Shown: one piece after another, positions 1-6,212 of the stretch | Layout: the number at the start of each line of letters is the position of its first letter | Position numbering within the stretch: position 1 is the first letter of the stretch | Assembly: GCA_024640385.1 (NCBI GenBank) | Contig: JAHEFC010000210.1 | Location: 1 to 6,864 of the forward strand | DNA from: Sphingobacteriales bacterium | GTDB lineage: Bacteria; Bacteroidota; Bacteroidia; Chitinophagales; Chitinophagaceae | DNA length: 6,864 nt | Reading direction: 5' to 3' | The notes under the pieces: generated by a model | Told to the model about the DNA's origin: nothing | The model's database searches: none | The model's input: the letters and a program-made list of their open reading frames with translations, nothing else | Program-made: the position numbers and the translations under genes

Positions 1-1013
1 TCTTCCTGGTTATTGCCCACACTTTTGTAGCCACTGTTCACATCGATCACGTGCAGGGCTTCGGTATGTTCAATGATCAGGTAGGCCCCGCTGGGCAGGT
101 TCACTGTTTTACCGAATGCAGCCTTCACCTGCTTGGTGATGCCGAAATGGTCAAAGATGGGAGCCCCGTTATGATAATAAGAAACGATATCCAGTTTATC
201 AGGTGCGATCTTCTGGATATAATTGCGGGTATCGTTATAAATGCTTTTATCGTTGATGATGATCCTGTTGAAATCTTCGTTCAACAGGTCGCGCAGCATA
301 CTGGTGGTCTTGGTCTGCTCACTCAGGATCTTTGCAGGAGCCGCGGCACCTTTCAGATTCTTCTGGATCAGCGCCCAGTTATTCACCAGGTTGTTGAGAT
401 CTTCGTGGAGTTCAGCGGTATTCTTGCCTTCTGCAGCAGTGCGGACGATAACGCCAAAATTCTTTGGTTTGATCGACTCCACTATTTTCTGCAGCCTTCT
501 CCTTTCTTCTGAAGAATGGATCTTGCGGGAAACGGCAATGATGTCGTTGAAAGGGGTCACCACCACAAACCGGCCGGGCAGAGAGATCTCACAGCTTAGC
601 CTGGGGCCTTTGGCTGCAATAGGTTCTTTCAGGATCTGTACCAGGATATTGGGTTTTTGCCCAAGCACCTCGTTGATCTTTCCTGTTTTTACAATTTCAG
701 GTTCAACCTCAAACTTGGCGAAGTCAAGCCCTTCGGGCGACTTATCATTGATCGCAGTCTGGGTGTACTTCAACAATGATTTTGCGTAGGGGCTAAGGTC
801 AGTATAATGGAGGAAGGCGTCTTTTTCAAAGCCAACGTCTACAAAAGCAGCATTTAGTCCCGGGATCAGTTTTTTGACTTTTCCCAGGTATAGATCACCC
901 ACTGCGAAACTGGCATCTGCTTTTTCATTATGCATTTCGACCAGTCGCTTATCCTCTAAAAGAGCGATCTCAACACCCTGCGGCGCTGCGTTTATTATTA
1001 ATTCTTTATTCAA
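1..1013 (-). CDS. rng: Ribonuclease G/E family endoribonuclease (3' part cut off by window edge)
   Basis: Endoribonuclease that cuts single-stranded AU-rich RNA. In the RNase E/G family it matures the 5' end of 16S rRNA and starts mRNA decay. The window holds 337 codons with no internal stop; family members are usually about 500 residues, so the C-terminal third is missing. An S1 RNA-binding domain lies at about residues 36-145 (FAVGDLYLGKV, then GLNAAFVDVGFEKDAFLH). GVIVRTAAEGK at 187-197 matches the 5'-phosphate sensor (R191, T192). HVIDVNSG puts the first catalytic metal-binding aspartate at D324; the second lies off the window. I chose TTG at 1013, giving the family-typical N-terminus MNKELIINAAPQGVEIALLEDK. 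A GTG four codons upstream (1025-1023) directly follows an in-frame stop and is a real alternative. It is the last gene seen of the leftward cluster, after a ribosomal-type gene. Confidence 0.95.
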   Translation of the reverse strand, partial: MNKELIINAAPQGVEIALLEDKRLVEMHNEKADASFAVGDLYLGKVKKLIPGLNAAFVDVGFEKDAFLHYTDLSPYAKSLLKYTQTAINDKSPEGLDFAKFEVEPEIVKTGKINEVLGQKPNILVQILKEPIAAKGPRLSCEISLPGRFVVVTPFNDIIAVSRKIHSSEERRRLQKIVESIKPKNFGVIVRTAAEGKNTAELHEDLNNLVNNWALIQKNLKGAAAPAKILSEQTKTTSMLRDLLNEDFNRIIINDKSIYNDTRNYIQKIAPDKLDIVSYYHNGAPIFDHFGITKQVKAAFGKTVNLPSGAYLIIEHTEALHVIDVNSGYKSVGNNQE

Positions 1014-1095
1014 GCGTGAACACACTTATAACCTTCATAATGTCAGTATGCGGATAACGGGCACAATCGTTAAGTTATCATGCATCTGATGATAT

Positions 1096-1109
1096 CCTCC
1101 AGGCGGAGG
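1096..1109 (-). repeat. Small hairpin in the RNase G leader
   Basis: CCTCC-AGGC-GGAGG forms a perfect 5-bp stem with a 4-nt loop in the 104-nt gap between the small ribosomal-type gene and rng. No T-run follows on the minus strand, so it does not look like an intrinsic terminator. It may be a processing or stability element, or chance. The rest of the gap shows no convincing promoter. Confidence 0.3.
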
Positions 1110-1117
1110 CCGGGGAA

Positions 1118-1213
1118 TTATTTCTTCCCTTTCTTATGACGGTTTTTTCTCAGGCGTTTTTTACGCTTATGTGTAGCTATCTTATGACGTTTTCTTTTTT
1201 TACCACAAGGCAT
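1118..1213 (-). CDS. AURKAIP1/COX24-domain small ribosomal protein (31 aa)
   Basis: A complete 31-codon ORF (ATG at 1213-1211, TAA at 1120-1118). It begins MPCGKKRKRHKIATHKRKKR and ends KNRHKKGKK; more than half of the residues are Lys, Arg or His. This pattern (MPxGKKRKRHKxATHKRKKRLRKNRHKK) matches the short bacterial proteins annotated as AURKAIP1/COX24 domain. The mitochondrial relative AURKAIP1 is mS38 of the small ribosomal subunit, and mycobacteria have a similar short protein, bS22. A role as a small-subunit ribosomal protein is therefore inferred from the family. It starts 26 nt after the TPR gene and precedes rng, so co-transcription is likely. It is easy to miss because of its size. 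Confidence 0.9.
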   Translation of the reverse strand: MPCGKKRKRHKIATHKRKKRLRKNRHKKGKK

Positions 1214-1239
1214 TGTAATGAATTTATATTGTTAATAGT

Positions 1240-2079
1240 TTAATGCAAAGATTTGATCTTTTCATCGATGGCTTTCACGATCTCCGGATTGTCAACTCGT
1301 TTCTTTCCTTCTTCATACCATTTCACTGCGTTTGCTTTATCCCCCGATCTCTCGTAGGTTTCAGCCAGCAGGAAGATGGCTTCCATGTTCCCGGGTTGGT
1401 TCTTGGTGACCTTTGAAAACCTTTCAATAGCCCTGTCGAACTGCCCTGTCATCATCGCGCCATATCCCAGCATGAACTGGGCATACATATTGGTACTGTC
1501 TCTCTGGGCCACTTCCCTGATCTTCATGATACCTTCCATTGGAGAAGAAGCACCAGAAGCACCGAAGAAGAACGTACTTCCCCAACCTACCTTCGCTGAA
1601 TCGTTCGAAGGATTCAGTTCCAGAGCCTTAGAGAAGAGTCCCTGCGCCTGATCCGCCATCCATGTACGGGTTGCGGGATCAGAGACGGTTTTGACCTCTT
1701 CGAGGTAGGATTGGGCGGCAAAGTTGAGATTTTTCTCTGTATTTTCCAATTTAGCCTTTTCACCCAGGTACCAGAGGTAGGGAGGATCCAGTTTCATGGT
1801 GTCACGCCAGAAGTTTGCCAGCTGGCTGTAGAGCTCAATTTTCTGATTTTTCACATCACCCCTGCTGATGGAATTCTCCAGGGTAGTGATCCGGGCCAAC
1901 TGGTCCGGGCTGAGCTGCTTTTTGGCTTCGGCAAGTATCTTGTCGGTGGTATTAACGGAAGAAGCCATACCCCCGGGAGCTGTTGAATCTCCTTTAGGAT
2001 AAGGCTTCGTTCTTCCAAAAATGTATAGAGCCACTAAAAGTACGATGCTGCTTAATGCAACAATCCACTGCTGCCTCAT
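1240..2079 (-). CDS. Membrane-anchored tetratricopeptide repeat protein
   Basis: A 279-residue protein with a short charged N-terminus and one hydrophobic segment at residues 6-22, followed by positive residues (GRTKPYPK). This suits an N-terminal anchor or uncleaved signal; there is no lipobox cysteine. Residues 30-45 are a Ser/Thr/Gly-rich linker. The rest looks helical. TPR-like repeats are clearest at about 142-173 (ALELNPSNDSAKVGWG), 197-230 (YAQFMLGYGAMMTGQFDRAIERFSKV) and 231-262 (AIFLLAETYERSGDKANAVKWYEEG), with probable degenerate repeats at 80-130. TPRs are protein-protein scaffolds, so the partner is not readable from the sequence. It lies 31 nt after the HU-like gene and 26 nt before the small ribosomal gene, in an apparent operon. 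The specific function is unknown. Confidence 0.85.
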   Translation of the reverse strand: MRQQWIVALSSIVLLVALYIFGRTKPYPKGDSTAPGGMASSVNTTDKILAEAKKQLSPDQLARITTLENSISRGDVKNQKIELYSQLANFWRDTMKLDPPYLWYLGEKAKLENTEKNLNFAAQSYLEEVKTVSDPATRTWMADQAQGLFSKALELNPSNDSAKVGWGSTFFFGASGASSPMEGIMKIREVAQRDSTNMYAQFMLGYGAMMTGQFDRAIERFSKVTKNQPGNMEAIFLLAETYERSGDKANAVKWYEEGKKRVDNPEIVKAIDEKIKSLH

Positions 2080-2110
2080 TTCAATGATTTAGGCTGCGAA
2101 ATTAACGCAG

Positions 2111-2434
2111 TTAAATCATTTCTTCGGCACCATCATTCTTAATTGCGGTATCGAGCTGTAATTTTTTAACTTCCTGTACGAACTCTTTAGCCGGTTTGAA
2201 GGCCGGAATGAAATGCGCAGGGATGTGAACCGCTGTGTTTTTCTTGATATTCCTGCCTATTTTGGCTGCTCTTTTCTTGGTGATAAAGCTGCCAAACCCC
2301 CTGATGTAGATGTTTTCACCTTGTGCGAGGGATTCTTTTACTTCCTTGAACATGGTCTCAAGGGCAACCAGAACGTCCACTTTGGGAATTCCGGTCTTTT
2401 CGGAGATGTTGTTGATCAGATCGGCTTTTCTCAT
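2111..2434 (-). CDS. HU/IHF-family nucleoid DNA-binding protein
   Basis: A 107-residue member of the bacterial histone-like HU/IHF family, which dimerises, binds the minor groove and bends DNA. The N-terminal dimerisation helices are residues 3-38 (KADLINNISEKTGIPKVDV), followed by the signature IRGFGSF at 44-50. The DNA-binding arm spans about 54-77 (RAAKIGRNIKKNTAVHIPAH, then FIPAFKPAKEF). HU and IHF normally have GRNP, with the proline intercalating into DNA; here it is GRNI (I62). The C-terminus runs about 15 residues past a typical 90-residue HU and ends acidic (NDGAEEMI). I see no basis to choose between HU and an IHF subunit, so I give no symbol. It is the first gene of the leftward cluster; ATG at 2434-2432. 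Confidence 0.93.
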   Translation of the reverse strand: MRKADLINNISEKTGIPKVDVLVALETMFKEVKESLAQGENIYIRGFGSFITKKRAAKIGRNIKKNTAVHIPAHFIPAFKPAKEFVQEVKKLQLDTAIKNDGAEEMI

Positions 2435-2497
2435 TTTCTGAGTTTTTAAATGGGATATTAAATTGTTAATGCCCCACTGTACAGGATACCAGGATTT

Positions 2498-2505
2498 TAA
2501 CTTTG
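2498..2505 (+). promoter_or_regulatory. Candidate Bacteroidota -7 box upstream of mutY
   Basis: TAACTTTG fits the Bacteroidota housekeeping consensus TAnnTTTG at every fixed position. No TTG -33 element lies at the expected distance; the region there reads CACTGTACAGG. If used, transcription would start near 2511-2513 and leave a leader of about 137 nt before the mutY ATG. The motif is short, so a chance match is possible. Confidence 0.35.
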
Positions 2506-2523
2506 GCTACGTACAGGGCCTAA

Positions 2524-2548
2524 AATTAATGAAATCAATTCATTAGTT
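2524..2548. repeat. Imperfect inverted repeat in the divergent region
   Basis: AATTAATGAA (2524-2533) and TTCATTAGTT (2539-2548) are inverted copies with one G-T mismatch and a 5-nt spacer. The size and symmetry suit a dimeric regulator site or an RNA hairpin in the mutY leader. The sequence is AT-rich, so significance is modest. Confidence 0.35.
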
Positions 2549-2648
2549 AGACCTGGGTGGCTTTTTTAGAAACGCATATCATAATATAAAAATTGTACCG
2601 TTTGTAAATCAGGAGTTAATTTTCTCTGAAATTTTGTAAAATACTAAT

Positions 2649-3704
2649 ATGTCGAACTTTTTTGCTGAAGGGTTGATCCAATGGAACAGGGCCTCGAACA
2701 GGAGGCAGATGCCCTGGAAAGGCGAAAAAGACCCTTATAAGATCTGGATCAGTGAGATCATTCTGCAGCAAACCCGGGTTGAACAGGGCTGGGCTTATTA
2801 TGAAAGGTTCATAACCAGCTTTCCAACGGTTGCCCACCTGGCCCAAGCCCCTGATGATCAGATCTTTAAGCATTGGGAAGGACTGGGATACTATACCCGG
2901 TGCCGGAACCTGATAGCCTCGGCACGGTACATATATAATAATAATGGAGGGGTTTTCCCAGGCAACTATAAGGATATCGCCAGCCTGAAGGGTATCGGTC
3001 CTTATACAGCCGCTGCGATCTCCTCTTTCGCGTTCAACCTCCCCCACGCCGTGGTGGACGGGAACGTGATCAGGGTGCTGAGCAGGGTGTTCGGCATGGA
3101 CACTCCGGTAGATGATGCTGCATCCCGGAAATTATTTGCCATGCTGGCAGACGACCTGCTTGACCGGGAAAATCCGGCCGAATATAACCAGGCCATTATG
3201 GATTTTGGCGCTACGATCTGTAAACCCAAGGCCCCCGAATGTACTGCCTGTCCTTTTAAAGAGGATTGCCAGGCGTATACCCTGAATTGTATTGAAAGGC
3301 TGCCGAACAAGCAAAAAAAACTGGTAAAGAAGAAGAGATATTTTCATTACCTCATTATCGATCATAACGGTAAGCTCTACCTTAAAAAAAGGGCCGGCAA
3401 AGATATCTGGGAAAACCTGTTCGAGTTTTGCCTCTATGAATCCGACAGGCTACTGGATGCTGAGGAATTGGTAAAAACATCTTTTTTTCAGGAAAAACTC
3501 GGCGGCGCATCATATAATATGATACATATTTCTCCCGTAGTGCGCCAGCAACTTACTCACCAGGAACTCAATGGAAGATTTTTCAGGATCAAAGTGAAAA
3601 ACAAGCCCAGGGGTCTGGATGATTTCACACCGGTTGCTGAAGGCGAGCTATCCAAACTGGCAATGCCCCGTTTTATACTTTCATATTTGCACGAAAAGGT
3701 TTAA
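2649..3704 (+). CDS. mutY: A/G-specific adenine glycosylase MutY
   Basis: Base-excision repair enzyme that removes adenine mispaired with 8-oxoguanine, preventing G:C to T:A mutations. The 351-residue length is normal. The N-terminal catalytic domain has MPWKGEKDPYKIWISEIILQ with catalytic E36 in SEIILQQT, GLGYYTRCRNL (78-88), the helix-hairpin-helix LKGIGPYTAAAI (113-124), and catalytic D137 in VVDGNVIRVL. A [4Fe-4S] cluster loop is intact: C191-x6-C198-x2-C201-x5-C207. Residues about 230-351 form the NUDIX-like 8-oxoG recognition domain (FHYLIIDHNGKLYLKKRAGK). All key residues are present, so it should be active. The ATG at 2649 gives a normal N-terminus; there is no Shine-Dalgarno sequence near it. 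It heads the rightward cluster, 44 nt before ssb. Confidence 0.97.
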   Translation: MSNFFAEGLIQWNRASNRRQMPWKGEKDPYKIWISEIILQQTRVEQGWAYYERFITSFPTVAHLAQAPDDQIFKHWEGLGYYTRCRNLIASARYIYNNNGGVFPGNYKDIASLKGIGPYTAAAISSFAFNLPHAVVDGNVIRVLSRVFGMDTPVDDAASRKLFAMLADDLLDRENPAEYNQAIMDFGATICKPKAPECTACPFKEDCQAYTLNCIERLPNKQKKLVKKKRYFHYLIIDHNGKLYLKKRAGKDIWENLFEFCLYESDRLLDAEELVKTSFFQEKLGGASYNMIHISPVVRQQLTHQELNGRFFRIKVKNKPRGLDDFTPVAEGELSKLAMPRFILSYLHEKV

Positions 3705-3748
3705 ATTTAATTGACAAGGCAGGCTTTAATTCTGATTAAACAATATAT

Positions 3749-4153
3749 ATGAGAGGCGTAAATAGGGTAATGCTGATCGGTAATTTGGGTAAAGACCCCG
3801 ATGTTCAGCACCTGGAAGGAAATATCGGCGTGGCAAAATTCCCCCTGGCCACTACAGAAACTTACAAAGACAGAACCGGTAAACTCATCAGCCAAACAGA
3901 ATGGCATACTGTTGTATTGTGGCGGGGCCTGGCCGAGCTGGCACAAAAATATCTACATAAAGGAAGCCTTATATATGTGGAAGGCAGGCTCAGAACAAGA
4001 AGCTGGGAAGACAAAGAAGGCAACAGGAAATTTGCAACTGAAGTGGTTGGCGATAATCTTATTATGCTCGATAAAAGAATGGATGGCGGTCATGGCGGCC
4101 CTGAAGACGATATTCCCCCCATGTCTGAACACACAGGAGATCTTCCATTTTAA
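3749..4153 (+). CDS. ssb: Single-stranded DNA-binding protein SSB
   Basis: Binds single-stranded DNA in replication, recombination and repair, and recruits partners through its C-terminal tip. It has 134 residues, shorter than E. coli SSB (178). The OB fold covers about residues 1-108: NRVMLIGNLGKDPDV (5-19), FPLATTETYKDRTG, TEWHTVVLWRGLAELAQKYL, GSLIYVEGRLRTRSW and FATEVVGDNLIMLD. The linker is only about 20 residues and ends in DLPF (131-134), the partner-docking tip. A second tip-like stretch, EDDIPP, lies at 119-124. It follows mutY by 44 nt, and that gap contains TTGACA (3711-3716) without a convincing second promoter box. Its stop codon overlaps the repeat array that separates it from gldE. 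Confidence 0.97.
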   Translation: MRGVNRVMLIGNLGKDPDVQHLEGNIGVAKFPLATTETYKDRTGKLISQTEWHTVVLWRGLAELAQKYLHKGSLIYVEGRLRTRSWEDKEGNRKFATEVVGDNLIMLDKRMDGGHGGPEDDIPPMSEHTGDLPF

Positions 4154-4186
4154 TTAGCTAATTAGCTAATTAGCCAATTAGCTAAT
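4152..4186. repeat. Tandem 8-bp self-complementary repeat array
   Basis: Four adjoining copies of AATTAGCT (4152-4159, 4160-4167, 4168-4175 with a final C, 4176-4183) plus a partial AAT. The array begins inside the ssb stop codon. Because the unit is nearly palindromic, 4151-4172 is a perfect 22-bp palindrome. The array fills most of the ssb-gldE gap. Confidence 0.9.
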
Positions 4187-4192
4187 ATTTTT
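4161..4192 (+). terminator. ssb: Possible weak intrinsic terminator after ssb
   Basis: Arms ATTAGCTAATT (4161-4171) and AATTAGCTAAT (4176-4186) pair perfectly over 11 bp around an AGCC loop. They are followed by A and TTTTT (4188-4192). The layout is that of a rho-independent terminator, but the stem has only two G-C pairs. It may also be a by-product of the tandem repeats. Confidence 0.35.
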
Positions 4193-4193
4193 G
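4186..4193 (+). promoter_or_regulatory. gldE: Candidate Bacteroidota -7 box for gldE
   Basis: TATTTTTG matches TAnnTTTG at every fixed position. It overlaps the T-run of the hairpin just described, and the expected -33 TTG is absent because that region is inside the repeat array. If used, transcription would begin near 4200, only about 10 nt before the gldE start. Confidence 0.35.
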
Positions 4194-4209
4194 TAATAAA
4201 TCTGATCTT

Positions 4210-5547
4210 TTGTACGACAACCTATCAGGCATCTTTTTACAGGCTTCCCGTATTCCTGCTTTGGGAAACTTACCTCAAACTACGGTCACCATACTGGTAG
4301 TATTATTACTTCTGCTCATGGTGTTTTCCTTCATCATCTCCGGGGCTGAAGTGGCCTATTTCTCTTTATCGTATAAAGAGATCAATGTATTGAAAACAAA
4401 ACAACATCCTTCGGCAAGGCGGATACTGGATCTGCTTGATGAACCCAAAAGCCTGCTGGCTTCTTTATCCATCACCAATGCATTCATCAATATTGCGATC
4501 ATTATACTGGCCAATTTCCTGATCGACGAGCTTACAACTGTTGATTCCAATTTCTTTTTTGCCCTGCTGGTCAAGATACTGGTGATCACTTCGATCCTCA
4601 TACTTTTCTCAGAAGTACTTCCAAAGGTATGGGCCTCTCAGAATAATCTCAGGTTTGCCTATTATTCTTCATTGCCAATAGCTGCCATACATTCAGTTTG
4701 CCGTGGCATAAGCCATTGGATGGTGGGTTACAGTGACAGGATAGAGAAGTCACTGGGCGGGGGGAAGTCATCTGCCTACACCCTTGAAGAGCTGGACCAG
4801 GCTATTGATATGACTACTTCAATTGATGCAACCGAAGAAGAAAAGAACATGCTCAAGGGGATCATCAAATTCGGTAACATCACTGTAAAGCAGGTCATGC
4901 GCAGCAGGCTTGATGTACATGGCATAGAAAGTTCTCTCAGGTTCGGTGAATTGGTGAGCAGGGTGGAAGAACTGAGTTACTCCAGGCTGCCTGTTTATAA
5001 AGAGAACATGGATAACGTAGTGGGTATCCTGCATACCAAAGATATTGTACCACACCTGGGTGAGATGGATGATTTTGACTGGCACAAACTGATGAGGGCG
5101 CCTTATTTCGTGCATGAACATAAACTGATCGAAGACCTGTTAAAGGATTTTCAGCAAAAGCGGATCCATTTCGCAGTGGTGGTAGATGAATTTGGAGGTA
5201 CGGAGGGAATAGTTACACTGGAAGATATCATGGAAGAAGTAATAGGCGATATTCACGATGAATTTGACGAAGAAGAAGGAAGCCTGAAAAAGATCGACGA
5301 TCAGAATTATATTTTCGAAGGCAAGACCATGATCATTGAAGCCTGCAAGTTCATGGACATCCCTGTTGATACATTCGATGAAGTGAGGGGCGATAGTGAA
5401 ACGCTTGCCGGGCTGGTGCTGGAGATAGCGGGAGAGATCCCGGCTGCAGGCCAGGAGCTCAGGCAGGGAGATTTTCTTTTCAAGGTGACTGAGGTTGATA
5501 GAAACAGGATCAAGAAATTGAACGTAACCATAACTCCTTCCCAGTAG
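4210..5547 (+). CDS. gldE: Gliding motility-associated protein GldE (CNNM/CorC-type membrane protein)
   Basis: An inner-membrane protein of the CNNM/CorC (DUF21) family. GldE works with the lipoprotein GldD in Bacteroidota gliding and the linked type IX secretion; its molecular activity, possibly divalent-ion handling, is not settled. It has 445 residues. The DUF21 membrane domain (about 25-200) has hydrophobic segments near 25-46, 82-104, 114-134 and 150-168, with SGAEVAYFSLS (44-54) and SEVLPK (134-139), as expected for CNNM proteins. A CBS pair follows: about 226-283 (VMRSRLDVHGIE, SRLPVYKE, VVGILHTKDIV) and 292-350 (FAVVVDEFGGTEGIVTLEDI, MEEVIGDI). The CorC_HlyC domain is about 365-442. 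The start is TTG at 4210: an in-frame stop lies at 4183-4185, no other standard start lies between, and the next ATG (4318) would cut into the first membrane segment. Confidence 0.94.
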   Translation: MYDNLSGIFLQASRIPALGNLPQTTVTILVVLLLLLMVFSFIISGAEVAYFSLSYKEINVLKTKQHPSARRILDLLDEPKSLLASLSITNAFINIAIIILANFLIDELTTVDSNFFFALLVKILVITSILILFSEVLPKVWASQNNLRFAYYSSLPIAAIHSVCRGISHWMVGYSDRIEKSLGGGKSSAYTLEELDQAIDMTTSIDATEEEKNMLKGIIKFGNITVKQVMRSRLDVHGIESSLRFGELVSRVEELSYSRLPVYKENMDNVVGILHTKDIVPHLGEMDDFDWHKLMRAPYFVHEHKLIEDLLKDFQQKRIHFAVVVDEFGGTEGIVTLEDIMEEVIGDIHDEFDEEEGSLKKIDDQNYIFEGKTMIIEACKFMDIPVDTFDEVRGDSETLAGLVLEIAGEIPAAGQELRQGDFLFKVTEVDRNRIKKLNVTITPSQ

Positions 5548-5558
5548 ATTTGCAGATA

Positions 5559-6200
5559 ATGAAGAGAACAGTTGCAACAGCCATATGCCTGGCCCTAATA
5601 TTTTCGTGTAACAGTCCATATACTCCCAAACCAAGGGCATATTTCAAAATTGACCTTCCCGAACACAGGTACCAGGTTTTTGATCAGGCAGGTTACCCCT
5701 ATAGTTTCGAATATCCTGTATATGCAGCAGTGTCAAAAGATACTTCGCTGTTCGACGACAATCCCGATAATCCTTACTGGATCAATATAGATTTTCCCCA
5801 GTTTCATGGCAGGATCTATATAAGCTATAAAACCATTGGCGGCCGGTCTGTTTACAAAATAAAAACTGATAACGGGTACAAAGATTCCATGGTGGTAAAC
5901 AGTTTTGAAGGTCTGCGTGAAGAAGCATTCAAAATGACCTTCAAGCATACCCTCAAGGCCAGTTCTATTGACGATTCGCTGTTTACCACTGCCAAAGGAA
6001 TTTCAGGGGTGTATTTTTCTGTAGGTGGCAATGCTGCTACCGGCAACCAATTCTTTGTTACAGACAGTACAAAACATTTCCTGAGGGGTGCATTATATTT
6101 TGATGCATCACCCAATGCAGATTCGCTTCAGCCTGTGAATGATTTTCTTCGTGAAGACCTCAAGCACCTGATCAATTCTTTTTCGTGGAAAAAGAATTGA
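5559..6200 (+). CDS. gldD: Gliding motility lipoprotein GldD
   Basis: An envelope lipoprotein needed, with GldE, for gliding and type IX secretion in Flavobacterium johnsoniae; the biochemical role is unknown. From ATG 5559 it has 213 residues. A lipoprotein signal runs MKRTVATAICLALIFSC with lipobox LIFSC and acylated C17. Family wording follows: PKPRAYFKIDLPEHRY (23-38), YPYSFEYPVYA, DNPYWINIDFPQFHGRIYIS, GLREEAFKMTFKHTLKASSI, and RGALYFDASPNADS (176-189). A TTG at 5550, 2 nt after gldE, would add three residues; ATG is preferred because it gives the cleaner signal peptide. The 11-nt gap implies co-transcription with gldE. The last codons and stop lie inside a perfect 18-bp inverted repeat. 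Confidence 0.95.
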   Translation: MKRTVATAICLALIFSCNSPYTPKPRAYFKIDLPEHRYQVFDQAGYPYSFEYPVYAAVSKDTSLFDDNPDNPYWINIDFPQFHGRIYISYKTIGGRSVYKIKTDNGYKDSMVVNSFEGLREEAFKMTFKHTLKASSIDDSLFTTAKGISGVYFSVGGNAATGNQFFVTDSTKHFLRGALYFDASPNADSLQPVNDFLREDLKHLINSFSWKKN

Positions 6201-6205
6201 TCAGG
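6167..6205. repeat. Perfect 18-bp inverted repeat over the gldD stop codon
   Basis: CCTGATCAATTCTTTTTC (6167-6184) and GAAAAAGAATTGATCAGG (6188-6205) are exact inverted copies around a 3-nt GTG. The left arm encodes the gldD C-terminus (LINSFS) and the right arm contains its TGA (6198-6200). In mRNA this is a long stable hairpin. No T-run follows, so it is not a standard intrinsic terminator. The outer end of the right arm covers AGG of the Shine-Dalgarno sequence at 6203-6208. Confidence 0.95.
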
Positions 6206-6208
6206 AGG
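6203..6208 (+). promoter_or_regulatory. Strong Shine-Dalgarno sequence AGGAGG
   Basis: AGGAGG lies 6 nt before the ATG of a 24-codon ORF (6215-6289) whose stop overlaps the DUF3109 start. Such a sequence is unusual in this phylum, and no other gene in the window has one this well placed. Its first three bases pair inside the adjoining hairpin. It may be chance. Confidence 0.4.
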
Positions 6209-6212
6209 AATT

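Larger units (their letters stand above)
2435..2648. other. Divergent intergenic region between the HU-like gene and mutY
   Basis: A 214-nt AT-rich gap that must carry the promoters of both divergent clusters. Visible elements are a TAnnTTTG box facing mutY (2498-2505), a near-perfect inverted repeat (2524-2548), and two copies of GTACAGG (2479-2485 and 2511-2517) spaced 32 nt apart around the box. No full TAnnTTTG facing the HU-like gene was found; the closest is TAATTTTA read on the minus strand at 2528-2521. No ORF here looks like a gene. Confidence 0.6.

Noticed and set aside
51..789. Overlapping plus-strand ORFs of 153 and 182 codons
   Set aside because: They lie antisense to the rng reading frame, which carries clear S1, 5'-sensor and catalytic motifs; their translations look like no family.
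2521..2528. TAATTTTA on the minus strand as the HU-gene -7 box
   Set aside because: The final G of TAnnTTTG is missing and no TTG lies at a suitable distance upstream.
2616..3047. A 143-codon minus-strand ORF overlapping the 5' half of mutY
   Set aside because: It is antisense to the MutY catalytic domain, whose motifs are unambiguous; no recognisable domain.
3711..3734. TTGACA plus TAATTCTG as an ssb promoter
   Set aside because: The spacer is only about 11-13 nt and the second box has a mismatch; a mutY-ssb transcript explains expression as well.
3801..4157. A 118-codon plus-strand ORF in another frame of ssb
   Set aside because: It is an out-of-frame shadow of an intact OB-fold protein.
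4152..4186. Short repeats considered as a CRISPR array
   Set aside because: The units are 8 bp and directly adjoining, with no spacers and no cas genes.
5140..5640. A 166-codon minus-strand ORF across gldE and the start of gldD
   Set aside because: Antisense to two well-supported genes and without a recognisable motif.
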